Below, piece by piece: positions 1-7,349 of a stretch of 61,034 nucleotides of DNA. Numbering within the stretch: the stretch's first letter is position 1; each line of letters starts with the position of its first letter. Both the position numbers and the translations under genes were made by a program. The notes beneath the pieces are model-generated. The model worked only from the letters and a program-made list of their open reading frames with translations, did not search any database and was not told the DNA's origin. Source of the stretch: an uncultured Oscillospiraceae bacterium (lineage in GTDB: Bacteria > Bacillota > Clostridia > Oscillospirales > Oscillospiraceae); contig CANQSJ010000012.1 in the NCBI GenBank assembly GCA_947626495.1, positions 1 to 61,034 of the forward strand. The letters run 5' to 3'.

Positions 1-38
1 CGGCCAGCCTTTTGAAGGAGGGCGTGTGCCGTGGATAA
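1..38 (+). CDS. 3' end of a B12-binding/radical SAM protein (partial)
   Basis: The frame beginning at base 3 reads ASLLKEGVCRG and then a TAA at 36-38. A short Gly/Cys-containing tail of this kind is what I expect at the C-terminus of TIGR03960-type B12-binding radical SAM proteins, which are normally encoded directly upstream of the DUF2344 partner that follows here. The gene overlaps its neighbour's GTG start by 8 bases, which suggests translational coupling. Only eleven codons are visible, so the family is inferred mainly from context. Confidence 0.55.
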   Translation, partial: ASLLKEGVCRG

Positions 39-663
39 GCTGCGACTGAAGTTTTCCAAGACCGGGCGGGCGGTGTATATCTCCCACCTGGATCTGATGC
101 GCACCATGCAGCGGGTGTTCTCCCGGGCCGGCGTGCCGCTGAAGTACAGCGAGGGCTTCAACCCCCACGCGAAGATCTCCATCATCCTGCCCCTCTCCGT
201 GGGCACCGCCAGCCTGTGCGAGTACATGGACTTCGCCCTCACCGAGGACCGGGATCTGGCGGCGCTGCCGGGGGAACTGAACCCCTGTATGCCGGAGGGG
301 ATCGAGGCCTTGGAGGCATACCCGGCCCCGGGAAAGGGCGCGGAGCTAAAGTGGCTGCGGCTGTCCGGGGTGATGAAGGGCGGCCGGGACGCGGCGTTTT
401 ATAACGGCTTTTTTGCCCGGGAGTCCATATTGGTGGAGCACCGGGCCAAGCGGGGTCTGCGCACCGACGACATCGCCCCGACCATCAAGCTGGCCCGGTT
501 CGCCGACATCGACGGCGGGGTGGAGGCGGAACTGATCCTCCACGCCCAGGAGCCTACGGTGAGCCCGGAGCTGATGATGGCGGCGCTGGGGGAGAATGCC
601 CCGGCGTATTTCCGCTTCACCCGCCTGGAAGCGTATAAGGAAGATATGACGCCCTTCCGGTGA
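31..663 (+). CDS. TIGR03936/DUF2344 radical SAM-associated protein
   Basis: A 210-residue protein opening MDKLRLKFSKTGRAVYISHL, which is the hallmark start of the DUF2344 (TIGR03936) family. In many bacteria this domain is a separate partner of, or fused to, a B12-binding radical SAM enzyme. Its biochemical role is not established; in other genomes the pair often sits next to ribosomal protein or RNase genes. The GTG start at 31 is supported by a GAAGGAGGG Shine-Dalgarno at 14-22. The gene overlaps the preceding partial gene, consistent with a two-gene operon. Here the next gene is rplS, which has its own promoter. Confidence 0.85.
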   Translation: MDKLRLKFSKTGRAVYISHLDLMRTMQRVFSRAGVPLKYSEGFNPHAKISIILPLSVGTASLCEYMDFALTEDRDLAALPGELNPCMPEGIEALEAYPAPGKGAELKWLRLSGVMKGGRDAAFYNGFFARESILVEHRAKRGLRTDDIAPTIKLARFADIDGGVEAELILHAQEPTVSPELMMAALGENAPAYFRFTRLEAYKEDMTPFR

Positions 664-684
664 GGAAAAATTTTGCAAAAAAGC

Positions 685-713
685 TTGCATATCCGGAAAA
701 ACTGTGGTATGAT
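685..713 (+). promoter_or_regulatory. sigma-A promoter of rplS
   Basis: TTGCAT at 685-690, a 17-base spacer and TATGAT at 708-713. Transcription would start near 720, giving a leader of about 80 bases before the rplS ATG. The leader contains a possible GCCGG/CCGG stem around 740-770, which could be an L19-type autoregulatory leader, but I cannot confirm this by eye. Confidence 0.8.
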
Positions 714-801
714 ACCCGAGCATGTAATGCGTCTAATAAGGCGGTCCGCTGCCGGATGAGCCATTCCCGGTATGAACGTCTATGCAAGGAAGGATACCAT
801 C

Positions 802-1143
802 ATGGATCTCATCAACGCGCTGACCCAGCAGTATATGAAGCCGGAGCTTCCGCCGATGAACGTGGGCGACACCGTCCGCGTCACCGTCCGGATCAAGGAG
901 GGCAACCGTGAGCGCAACCAGGCGTTCGAGGGCACTCTGATCGCCAAGAAGCACGGCGGCATCAACGAGACCATCACCGTGCGCCGCATCTCCTACGGCG
1001 TGGGCTGTGAGAAGGTCTTCCCGGTGCACTCTCCCACCATCGTGAGCGTGGACACCGTCCGCAAGGGCAAGGTCCGCCGGGCGAAGCTGTATTACCTGCG
1101 TGACCGCGTGGGCAAGGCCGCCAAGGTCCGGGAGAAGCTGTAA
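802..1143 (+). CDS. rplS: 50S ribosomal protein L19
   Basis: A 113-residue protein with the complete L19 pattern: an N-terminal helix ([13 protein letters not shown]), then [20 protein letters not shown], the central [10 protein letters not shown] segment, and the C-terminal basic tail [21 protein letters not shown]19 sits at the 30S-50S interface. An upstream in-frame ATG at 772 exists. The ATG at 802 is preferred because an AAGGAAGG Shine-Dalgarno lies 8 bases upstream and because it gives the family's usual start and length. The gene is monocistronic between its own promoter and a strong terminator. Confidence 0.97.
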   Translation: MDLINALTQQYMKPELPPMNVGDTVRVTVRIKEGNRERNQAFEGTLIAKKHGGINETITVRRISYGVGCEKVFPVHSPTIVSVDTVRKGKVRRAKLYYLRDRVGKAAKVREKL

Positions 1144-1160
1144 AAGGCTCATCAAAACCG

Positions 1161-1198
1161 AGCGGGAAAGAGGCGAAAGCCTCTTTCCCGCTTTGTTG
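1161..1198 (+). terminator. Rho-independent terminator of rplS
   Basis: A perfect 14-bp stem (AGCGGGAAAGAGGC / GCCTCTTTCCCGCT) with a GAAA tetraloop, followed by a T-rich run (TTGTTGT). It lies 17 bases after the rplS stop codon. Confidence 0.9.
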
Positions 1199-1204
1199 TC
1201 GCTC

Positions 1205-1233
1205 TTGCGTCCGGACCGGGAGCGTGGTAAAAT
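1205..1233 (+). promoter_or_regulatory. sigma-A promoter of the alpha/beta hydrolase gene
   Basis: TTGCGT at 1205-1210, 17-base spacer, TAAAAT at 1228-1233. The gene start lies 53 bases downstream behind an AAGGAGG site. Confidence 0.75.
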
Positions 1234-1286
1234 ATGCTTGCGCACGGCCGATACCCGGGCGACAACTGCAAGGAGGAACGGATATC

Positions 1287-2144
1287 ATGGCAGGTACCAG
1301 GAACAACTATTTCCGAACCAGCGACAACGCGATCCTCTATTTTGAGGATCACAGCCCCGAAAAGGGGAGCCCCATCGTACTCATCCCGGGCTTTTGCTGC
1401 ACCACACGGTTTTTTGAGAACAACCTGGAGGCGTTGGCAAAGGATCACCGGGTGATCAGCTTTGACCCCCGCGGCCAGGGATGCTCCTCCAAGGGACTGC
1501 AGGGTCACACCATCGCCCGCAACTGCACCGACATCAAGGAGCTGCTGGATTACCTTGACGTGCGCGGCGCCACCATGCTGGGCTGGTCCATGGCCGGGCA
1601 GTTCATCGTGAAGTATTTCGACATGTTCGGCGCTTACCGCGTCAAGGCCCTGGGCCTGATCGACTGCCCTCTGGGGGCGGCCTGGGACGAGCCCTGGAAC
1701 GCTCACAGCCTGAAGGGCTTCAATATGGACCTTTTCAACGAGCATCTGGCCATGACCTACAACGGCAACGAGGGCTACTGCAATTTCTTCGCCCACATGA
1801 TGTACGACGGCAACGACGACTCCAAGGTGGACTGGGCCACCCAGGAGATGATGAAGACCCCGCCCTGGATCAGCTTTGCCATCTACAGCGACATGGTGAT
1901 GCAGAACGGCTTTGAGCTGCTGAAAAAGATCGACGTGCCCATGGTGTTCTTCGGCGCCAACGGCGCGGTGACCGCCAACGGCAAGGAGCTGGCCAGCAAG
2001 TGGTATCCCGAGTTCGCCGTGAGCAGCCCCTATACGGAGAGCTATCCCTTTGAGCACGGCGGGCACGTGTTCTTCCACTGCTTCGCCGACGAGTTCAACG
2101 AGAAGCTCCTGAAGTTCGTGGACGGCCTGGACAAGCGCGCCTGA
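1287..2144 (+). CDS. alpha/beta-fold hydrolase
   Basis: A 285-residue single-domain alpha/beta hydrolase. Visible landmarks are the oxyanion strand (IVLIPGFCCTTRFF), the DPRGQG turn, the nucleophile elbow GWSMAGQ (Ser in G-x-S-x-A-G) and a C-terminal FEHGGHVFF that supplies the catalytic His. An Asp or Glu near VVFFGANG should complete the triad. The substrate cannot be told; the family covers esterases, haloperoxidase-like enzymes and C-C hydrolases. No signal peptide is visible, so it is cytoplasmic. The start at 1287 follows AAGGAGGA at 1270-1277. It is monocistronic, with its own promoter and terminator. Confidence 0.9.
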   Translation: MAGTRNNYFRTSDNAILYFEDHSPEKGSPIVLIPGFCCTTRFFENNLEALAKDHRVISFDPRGQGCSSKGLQGHTIARNCTDIKELLDYLDVRGATMLGWSMAGQFIVKYFDMFGAYRVKALGLIDCPLGAAWDEPWNAHSLKGFNMDLFNEHLAMTYNGNEGYCNFFAHMMYDGNDDSKVDWATQEMMKTPPWISFAIYSDMVMQNGFELLKKIDVPMVFFGANGAVTANGKELASKWYPEFAVSSPYTESYPFEHGGHVFFHCFADEFNEKLLKFVDGLDKRA

Positions 2145-2169
2145 CGCGTCCGGCCCTGTCCAAAGGAGA

Positions 2170-2198
2170 GACCGCGCCCCTCCGGGCGCGGTCTTTTT
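2170..2198 (+). terminator. Rho-independent terminator after the hydrolase gene
   Basis: A 10-bp stem GACCGCGCCC / GGGCGCGGTC (2170-2179 and 2184-2193) with a 4-base loop, followed by a TTTTT tract. Confidence 0.9.
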
Positions 2199-2238
2199 CC
2201 GGGGAAAAGGAAAATTGTTCCAGAGCTGCCTGTTTTTG

Positions 2239-2268
2239 TTGCGTTTCAGGGCGGTAGTATTGTATAAT
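2239..2268 (+). promoter_or_regulatory. sigma-A promoter of the lepB operon
   Basis: TTGCGT at 2239-2244, 18-base spacer and a consensus TATAAT at 2263-2268. It reads into lepB and probably the whole lepB-rbgA-rnhB-yraN-thrC run. Confidence 0.8.
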
Positions 2269-2342
2269 AACACGTTAATGACGCTTGACAGGCTCACCGC
2301 GGCCGTTCCGCCGGGGGAGAGCGGTCAACAGGAGGCTGCTTC

Positions 2343-3041
2343 ATGCCCAAGTGGAAAATGGGAAAGCATATTGAGGGACAGACCGAGCCGGTCCCGGCGG
2401 AGGGCGCCGCGCCCCGGGAGCCGGAGAAGGCCGCCTACGATCCTTTGAAGGATACCTACGAGTGGATCCACTGCATCATCGTGGCGGTGATCCTGTGCGT
2501 GCTGCTGTTTGTGCTGGCCGCCCGGGTCATCGATGTGGTGGGACCGTCCATGCTCCCCAGTCTGGAGGAGGGGGACAAGATCATCATCACCCGCCTGGCG
2601 GGGGATTATGAGCAGGGAGATATCGTGGTGCTCCAAGCCAAGGAGTTCAAAAAAGAGCCCATCGTGAAGCGGATCGTGGCCACCGGCGGCCAGAAACTGA
2701 CCATCGACTTCGCCAAGGGGACGCTGACGGTGGACGGCCGGCTCATGGACGAGCCTTACATCCTGGAGCGCACCATCGACCGGTACGATCTGATGGACCC
2801 GCTGTACTACGATACCTACGGCATCAAGCCGGAGGAGGACATCAGCGGCGACAGCGTTACCATCACCGTGCCGGAGGGCCACATCTTCGTCATGGGCGAC
2901 AACCGCAACAACTCCAGCGACAGCCGGGTGAACTCCATCGGCTACGTGGACGTGCGGGACGTGATGGGAAAGGTGGTATTCCGGATCTTCCCCTTTGATA
3001 AGATCGGCGCCATCTACGGCGTGGAGCAGGACGATGGCTGA
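2343..3041 (+). CDS. lepB: signal peptidase I
   Basis: A 232-residue type I signal peptidase, membrane-anchored by one N-terminal segment (about residues 41-62). It cleaves signal peptides from exported proteins on the outer face of the membrane. The catalytic serine is Ser69 in GPSMLPS, the general base is Lys109 in VKRIVATGG, and the signature FVMGDNRNNSSDSR is present near the C-terminus. The N-terminal cytoplasmic leader (about 40 residues, rich in Pro/Glu/Ala) is longer than in minimal homologues. The start follows an AGGAGG site at 2330-2335. It overlaps rbgA by 8 bases. Confidence 0.95.
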   Translation: MPKWKMGKHIEGQTEPVPAEGAAPREPEKAAYDPLKDTYEWIHCIIVAVILCVLLFVLAARVIDVVGPSMLPSLEEGDKIIITRLAGDYEQGDIVVLQAKEFKKEPIVKRIVATGGQKLTIDFAKGTLTVDGRLMDEPYILERTIDRYDLMDPLYYDTYGIKPEEDISGDSVTITVPEGHIFVMGDNRNNSSDSRVNSIGYVDVRDVMGKVVFRIFPFDKIGAIYGVEQDDG

Positions 3042-3864
3042 GGTGCAGTGGTTCCCCGGCCACATGAAAAAGGCCGAGCGGATGATGCAGGACTCTCTGA
3101 AGCTGGTGGACGTGGTGTGCGAGGTGGCGGACGCCCGCATCCCCGCTTCCAGCCGGAATCCGGATCTGGACGGGATCATCGCCGGACGAAAGCCCCGGCT
3201 GCTCATCCTCAACCGGGCCGACCAGGCGGACCCCAACGTGACGGCCCTTTGGCGGGCTTATTATAAAGAAAACGGCGTGCCCTTTCTGGAGTGCGACGCC
3301 CTTTCCGGCCGGGGGGTGAAGCAGCTGCCGGCGGCGCTGCGGGCCCTGCGGGAGAAAAACGGCCCCATGCGCGCCATGGTGGTGGGCGTGCCCAACGTGG
3401 GAAAGTCCACCTTCATCAACCGCGTCAGCGGCCGGAAGACCGCGGCGGTGTCCGACCGGCCCGGCGTCACCCGGGGCAAGCAGTGGATCGCCGTGGACGA
3501 GAAGCTGGAGCTGCTGGACACGCCGGGCATCCTCTGGCCCCGGTTCGACGATCCGGCGGTGGGGGAGAGGCTTGCCTTCACCGGCGCGGTGAAGGACGAG
3601 GTGCTGGATACCGAGGAGCTGGCGGCCAAGCTGCTGGTGACGCTGCGGGAGAGCTATCCCAAGGCGCTGGCGGAGCGGTATAAGATCGAGCCGGACCCGG
3701 CCGCCCAGGGCTGGGAGCTGCTGGAGGCCTGCGCCCGGAAGCGGGGCTTTCTCATGGCGGGCGGCGCGGTAAACACCGAACGGATGGCCGCTGTGCTGCT
3801 GGATGAATTTCGCGGCGGAAAACTGGGGAGGATCAGTCTTGAGAGACCCGATCGACCTGTATGA
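3034..3864 (+). CDS. rbgA: ribosome biogenesis GTPase YlqF/RbgA
   Basis: A 276-residue circularly permuted GTPase required for late 50S subunit assembly. The start VQWFPGHMKKAERMM is diagnostic. G motifs occur in permuted order: G4 NRAD (about residue 59), G1 GVPNVGKST (about 118-126), a G2 region (GVTRGKQW) and G3 DTPG (about 162). The C-terminal helical domain (KALAERYKIEP) completes the family architecture. The ATG at 3034 lies inside the lepB stop region, so it is probably coupled to lepB; upstream in-frame starts would lie within lepB and lack family similarity. Confidence 0.95.
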   Translation: MAEVQWFPGHMKKAERMMQDSLKLVDVVCEVADARIPASSRNPDLDGIIAGRKPRLLILNRADQADPNVTALWRAYYKENGVPFLECDALSGRGVKQLPAALRALREKNGPMRAMVVGVPNVGKSTFINRVSGRKTAAVSDRPGVTRGKQWIAVDEKLELLDTPGILWPRFDDPAVGERLAFTGAVKDEVLDTEELAAKLLVTLRESYPKALAERYKIEPDPAAQGWELLEACARKRGFLMAGGAVNTERMAAVLLDEFRGGKLGRISLERPDRPV

Positions 3865-4456
3865 ATATGAGCGCGCCCTCCATCGGGAGGGCGTCGCGCT
3901 GGTGTGCGGCGTGGACGAGGCCGGCCGGGGCCCGCTGGCGGGGCCGGTGTGCGCCGCGGCGGTCATAATGCCGGAGGACGCCGTCCTGCCCGGACTGGAC
4001 GACTCGAAAAAACTCACGGAGAAAAAGAGGGAGGCGCTGTTCCCGCTGATCCGGGAGCGGGCCGTCGCTTACGGCATCGCCTTCGCGTCGGTGGAGGAGA
4101 TCGAGCGGATGAACATCCTGGCGGCGGCGCTGCTGGCCATGAACCGTGCCATCGCCCAGCTGGACCCGGCGCCGGCGCTGGCGCTCATCGACGGGAACAC
4201 CACAAAGACCATCGCCGTGCCCGCCCGCAGCGTGGTGGGGGGCGACGGAAAGGTGGCATGCATCGCGGCGGCGTCGGTGCTGGCCAAGGTTACGCGGGAC
4301 CATCTCATGCTGGAGCTGGCGGAGCGGTATCCCCAGTACGGCTTTGAAAAGCACAAGGGCTACGGCACCCGGGAGCACTACGCGGCGCTGGAAAAATACG
4401 GCCCCTCGCCGGTGCACCGGCCGTCCTTTCTGAGGAAGTTCTATGCCCAGCGATAA
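3839..4456 (+). CDS. rnhB: ribonuclease HII
   Basis: A 205-residue RNase HII that removes RNA from RNA-DNA hybrids and excises misincorporated ribonucleotides. Active-site signatures are CGVDEAGRGPLAGP, LDDSKKL and the C-terminal AAASVLAKVTRD. The TTG at 3839 is preferred because a GGGGAGGA Shine-Dalgarno at 3825-3832 lies at the right distance, although an ATG at 3803 is also in frame. The gene overlaps rbgA by 26 bases and yraN by 14 bases. Confidence 0.95.
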   Translation: MRDPIDLYEYERALHREGVALVCGVDEAGRGPLAGPVCAAAVIMPEDAVLPGLDDSKKLTEKKREALFPLIRERAVAYGIAFASVEEIERMNILAAALLAMNRAIAQLDPAPALALIDGNTTKTIAVPARSVVGGDGKVACIAAASVLAKVTRDHLMLELAERYPQYGFEKHKGYGTREHYAALEKYGPSPVHRPSFLRKFYAQR

Positions 4457-4814
4457 GAAGCTGCTGGGCGCCTTCGGGGAGGACGCGGCCTGCCGGTATC
4501 TGAAGCGCCATGGATACGCCATCGAGGGCCGCAACTATGCCTGCCGGTTCGGGGAGGTGGACATCATCGCCCGGGACCGGAGGTACGTCGTCTTTGTGGA
4601 GGTCAAGCTGCGCAAGGACGATACCCACGGCGCGGCGTCGGAGTTCGTCACACCGGCCAAGCAGCGGCGGGTGATCGCCGCAGCGGAGCGGTGGCTGCAG
4701 CAGAATCCCACGGATCTGCAGCCCCGGTTCGATGTGATCGAGGTCTACGCGCCGGAGGGGACCGGGACAAAAAAACCGCAGATCAACCATCTGGAGGACG
4801 CATACGGGATATGA
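4443..4814 (+). CDS. yraN: YraN/UPF0102 family protein
   Basis: A 123-residue member of the UPF0102 family, a restriction-endonuclease-like fold with nuclease-type residues. Landmarks are GEDAACRYLKRHGY, the catalytic-like CRFGEVDIIARD (E and D) and FVEVKLRK (E-x-K). Its role is not well defined; it is very often encoded next to rnhB, as here, which suggests a job in nucleic acid maintenance. It overlaps thrC by four bases (ATGA). Confidence 0.92.
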   Translation: MPSDKKLLGAFGEDAACRYLKRHGYAIEGRNYACRFGEVDIIARDRRYVVFVEVKLRKDDTHGAASEFVTPAKQRRVIAAAERWLQQNPTDLQPRFDVIEVYAPEGTGTKKPQINHLEDAYGI

Positions 4815-6292
4815 GATACGTCAGTACGAGAAACGCAGGCGAGACGGTCACCGCCTCCCAGGCCATCATTCGCGGCATCGCCCCCGATGGAGGGCTGTAT
4901 GTGCCCGAGACCATCCCGTCCGTGGACGGGGCGTTCATAGAGGCGCTGTGCGATATGGACTACCGGGGCCGGGCGGTAGAGGTGCTGGGCCTCTATCTGG
5001 AGGAGTTTTCCCGGGAGGAACTGGCCGACATCGCGGCGGCCAGCTACGCCGATAACTTTGACTGCCCGGCCGTCGCGCCGCTGCACATTCTGGATGAGGA
5101 CACCGCCGTGCTGGAGCTGTGGCACGGGCCCACCAGCGCCTTCAAGGACATGGCTTTGCAGATCATGCCCCGGCTTCTCACCGCCAGTCTGCGGAAAAAC
5201 GGCGAGACGCGCACGGTGAGCATCCTGGTGGCCACCAGCGGCGACACCGGCAAGGCCGCCCTGGAGGGCTTCAAGGACGTGCCCGGCACGAAGATCATGG
5301 TGTTCTATCCCCGGGACGGGGTCAGCCAGGTGCAGAAGCTGCAGATGGCTACCCAGGAGGGGAGCAACGTCAACGTGACGGCCGTGGACGGCAACTTCGA
5401 CGACGCCCAGACCGGGGTGAAGAAGATCTTTGCCGATACGGACTTTGCCAAAGTGCTGGACAGCCGGGGATACTTTCTCAGCAGCGCCAACTCCATCAAC
5501 TGGGGCCGGCTGGCGCCGCAGATTGTATATTATTTCTCCGCCTACTGTGACTGGGTCAACGCCGGCCGCATCCGGCTGGGGGACAGCATCGACCTGTGCG
5601 TGCCCACCGGCAACTTCGGCGACATCCTGGCCGGGTGGTACGCCAAGCGCATGGGTCTGCCCGTGGGACGGCTTATCTGCGCGTCCAACGACAACAACGT
5701 GCTCACCGACTTCATCGCCACCGGCGTGTACGACAAAAACCGGCCCTTCCACCTGACCAGCTCGCCCTCCATGGACATCCTGGTGTCCTCCAATTTGGAG
5801 CGGCTTCTCTACTGCCTCACCGGCGACGGGGAGCGTGTGGCCGGCTACATGCGGGCCCTGGCCGGCGAGGGGCGCTATGCGGTGGACGAAGCCCTGTGCC
5901 GCGCGGTGCAGGCGGAGTTTGCCGGCGGGTACTGCACGGACGAGCAGTGCAAGGAGCAGATCGGCAAGCTCTGGCGGGAGCGGGGGTATCTCATGGACAC
6001 CCACACCGCCGTGGCCGGCCGGGTGCTGGACGATATCCGGGCGAAGGAGGGCGCCGTGCGCCCCACCGTGATCGCCTCCACCGCCAGCCCCTTCAAGTTC
6101 GGCGGTGCGGTGCTCCAGGCCCTGGGCGCGGTCACCGACGAGACCGGCCCGGCCCTGGTGGACGAGCTGTCCGCGCTCACCGGCATCGGCGCGCCCGCGC
6201 CTCTGGCCGGCCTGGGGGAAAAGAAGGTCCGCTTCACCGAATGGGTGGCCAAGGAGCGTATGCAGCAGGCCGTGTCCGAATTTTTGCGCTGA
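4811..6292 (+). CDS. thrC: threonine synthase
   Basis: A 493-residue PLP-dependent enzyme converting O-phospho-L-homoserine to threonine. It starts MRYVSTRNAGETVTASQAI, typical of the long (fungal/enterobacterial-like) class. The PLP lysine is Lys112 in GPTSAFKDMALQ; the phosphate-binding loop is ATSGDTGKAALEGF, and VPTGNFGDILAGWYAKRMG is also diagnostic. The ATG at 4811 overlaps the yraN stop. It is an amino acid biosynthesis gene at the end of an otherwise information-processing operon, so it probably shares the lepB promoter. Confidence 0.96.
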   Translation: MRYVSTRNAGETVTASQAIIRGIAPDGGLYVPETIPSVDGAFIEALCDMDYRGRAVEVLGLYLEEFSREELADIAAASYADNFDCPAVAPLHILDEDTAVLELWHGPTSAFKDMALQIMPRLLTASLRKNGETRTVSILVATSGDTGKAALEGFKDVPGTKIMVFYPRDGVSQVQKLQMATQEGSNVNVTAVDGNFDDAQTGVKKIFADTDFAKVLDSRGYFLSSANSINWGRLAPQIVYYFSAYCDWVNAGRIRLGDSIDLCVPTGNFGDILAGWYAKRMGLPVGRLICASNDNNVLTDFIATGVYDKNRPFHLTSSPSMDILVSSNLERLLYCLTGDGERVAGYMRALAGEGRYAVDEALCRAVQAEFAGGYCTDEQCKEQIGKLWRERGYLMDTHTAVAGRVLDDIRAKEGAVRPTVIASTASPFKFGGAVLQALGAVTDETGPALVDELSALTGIGAPAPLAGLGEKKVRFTEWVAKERMQQAVSEFLR

Positions 6293-6298
6293 TATGTA

Positions 6299-6323
6299 GG
6301 GAGCGGCAGGAAACTGCTGCTCC
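6299..6323. terminator. hairpin between convergent thrC and the DUF1540 gene
   Basis: GGGAGCGGCAG at 6299-6309 pairs with CTGCTGCTCCC (one G-U wobble) around a short loop. Neither side has a good T tract, so it is a weak terminator at best. It lies between two converging genes and could serve both. Confidence 0.45.
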
Positions 6324-6331
6324 CCTTGAGG

Positions 6332-6526
6332 TCACACATACTGCCAGGTGTCCACAGGCGCGAAGGTGCCGCAGAAGGTCTCAGCCTTGGTGGTGGCGTC
6401 CTCGCTCTTGACGCTGATGTGCTCGGCGGTGCACTCGTTGCCGATGGTGTGGTGAACGCAGTTCTCCACGGAGCAGCGCACGCCGCTGAGGCAGTCCCGG
6501 CTGCCGCAGTTCTTTTTCTGATCCAT
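6332..6526 (-). CDS. DUF1540 domain-containing small Cys-rich protein
   Basis: A 64-residue protein with the DUF1540 spacing of cysteines: VRCSVENCVHHTIGNECTA followed by a later T-FCGTF. These proteins are thought to bind metal, but no function is established. The ATG at 6526 is chosen because the bases just upstream on the minus strand read GAGGTGAT, a near-perfect anti-16S match 8 bases away; a GTG at 6535 and an ATG at 6532 are too close to it. It is the only minus-strand gene for many kilobases. Confidence 0.85.
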   Translation of the reverse strand: MDQKKNCGSRDCLSGVRCSVENCVHHTIGNECTAEHISVKSEDATTKAETFCGTFAPVDTWQYV

Positions 6527-6574
6527 ATCCATCACCTCGGGGGTAGTATCTGCCCGAAGAAAGGCCGTTATGCC

Positions 6575-7264
6575 ATGTCACTTTTTGCCATAGGCGATCT
6601 GCACCTGGCGCTGGGGACGGACAAGCCCATGGATATCTTTGGCCCCAAGTGGAAGGACCACGTGCAAAAACTCCTGGCGGGCTTTGCAGACGTGGGGCAG
6701 GACGACGTGACCGTCCTGTGCGGGGACAGCAGCTGGGCCATGACGCTGGAGGGCGCGCTGGAGGATTTCCGGTTCATCCACGCCCTGCCGGGGAAGAAGA
6801 TCATCCTCAAGGGGAACCACGACTACTGGTGGACATCGGCGGCCAAGATGAACGCGTTTCTCGCCAAAAACGGCCTGACCTCCATCTCCATCCTGCGCAA
6901 CAACGCCTACCCTTATGGGGAAAACGTCGCCATCTGCGGCACGAAGGGCTGGTTTTATGAGGAGAGCCGGGGCTCGGAGCACGACAAAAAGCTGATCGAC
7001 CGGGAGATACAGCGCCTGGAGGCGTCCCTGCGGGCGGCGGGGGAGCGGGACAAGTATGTTTTCCTCCACTATCCGCCCAAATACGGCGGCTATGTCTGCC
7101 AGCCCATCCTGGATCTGTTCCGGCAGTACGATGTGAAGGCGTGCTGCTCCGGCCATCTGCACGCGGACAGTCTGCGCATGGCCTTCAACGGCTGGGAGGG
7201 AAATACCCGCCACATTTGCGTTTCCGCCGACGGAATCAACTTTAGACCTTGTAAAATCTTATAA
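6575..7264 (+). CDS. metallophosphoesterase
   Basis: A 229-residue calcineurin-like phosphoesterase. Metal-binding motifs in order are FAIGDLHL (D-x-H), LCGDSSW (GD), KGNHDYWW (GNHD), FLHYPP (H) and CSGHLHADS (GHxH). The substrate is unknown; related small clostridial proteins are annotated only as Ser/Thr phosphatase-like or phosphohydrolase. The start at 6575 follows AAGAAAGG at 6557-6564. It is divergent from the DUF1540 gene with only 48 bases between the two starts. Confidence 0.9.
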   Translation: MSLFAIGDLHLALGTDKPMDIFGPKWKDHVQKLLAGFADVGQDDVTVLCGDSSWAMTLEGALEDFRFIHALPGKKIILKGNHDYWWTSAAKMNAFLAKNGLTSISILRNNAYPYGENVAICGTKGWFYEESRGSEHDKKLIDREIQRLEASLRAAGERDKYVFLHYPPKYGGYVCQPILDLFRQYDVKACCSGHLHADSLRMAFNGWEGNTRHICVSADGINFRPCKIL

Positions 7265-7277
7265 GTTTTGGTAAAAT
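7249..7277 (+). promoter_or_regulatory. sigma-A promoter of tig
   Basis: TTGTAA at 7249-7254, 17-base spacer, TAAAAT at 7272-7277. The -35 box overlaps the last codons of the metallophosphoesterase gene. No CtsR or CIRCE operator was seen nearby. Confidence 0.75.
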
Positions 7278-7349
7278 AAAAAACTGTGTCAACAGACGAT
7301 CAATTATTTAATCTATTCCCCGCGTAATATAGGAAGGAGAAGCCACCCC

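Noticed and set aside
714-801. Ribosomal protein L19 autoregulatory leader
   Set aside because: The length and position fit, but I could not draw the family's conserved structure with confidence, so it is mentioned only in the promoter entry.
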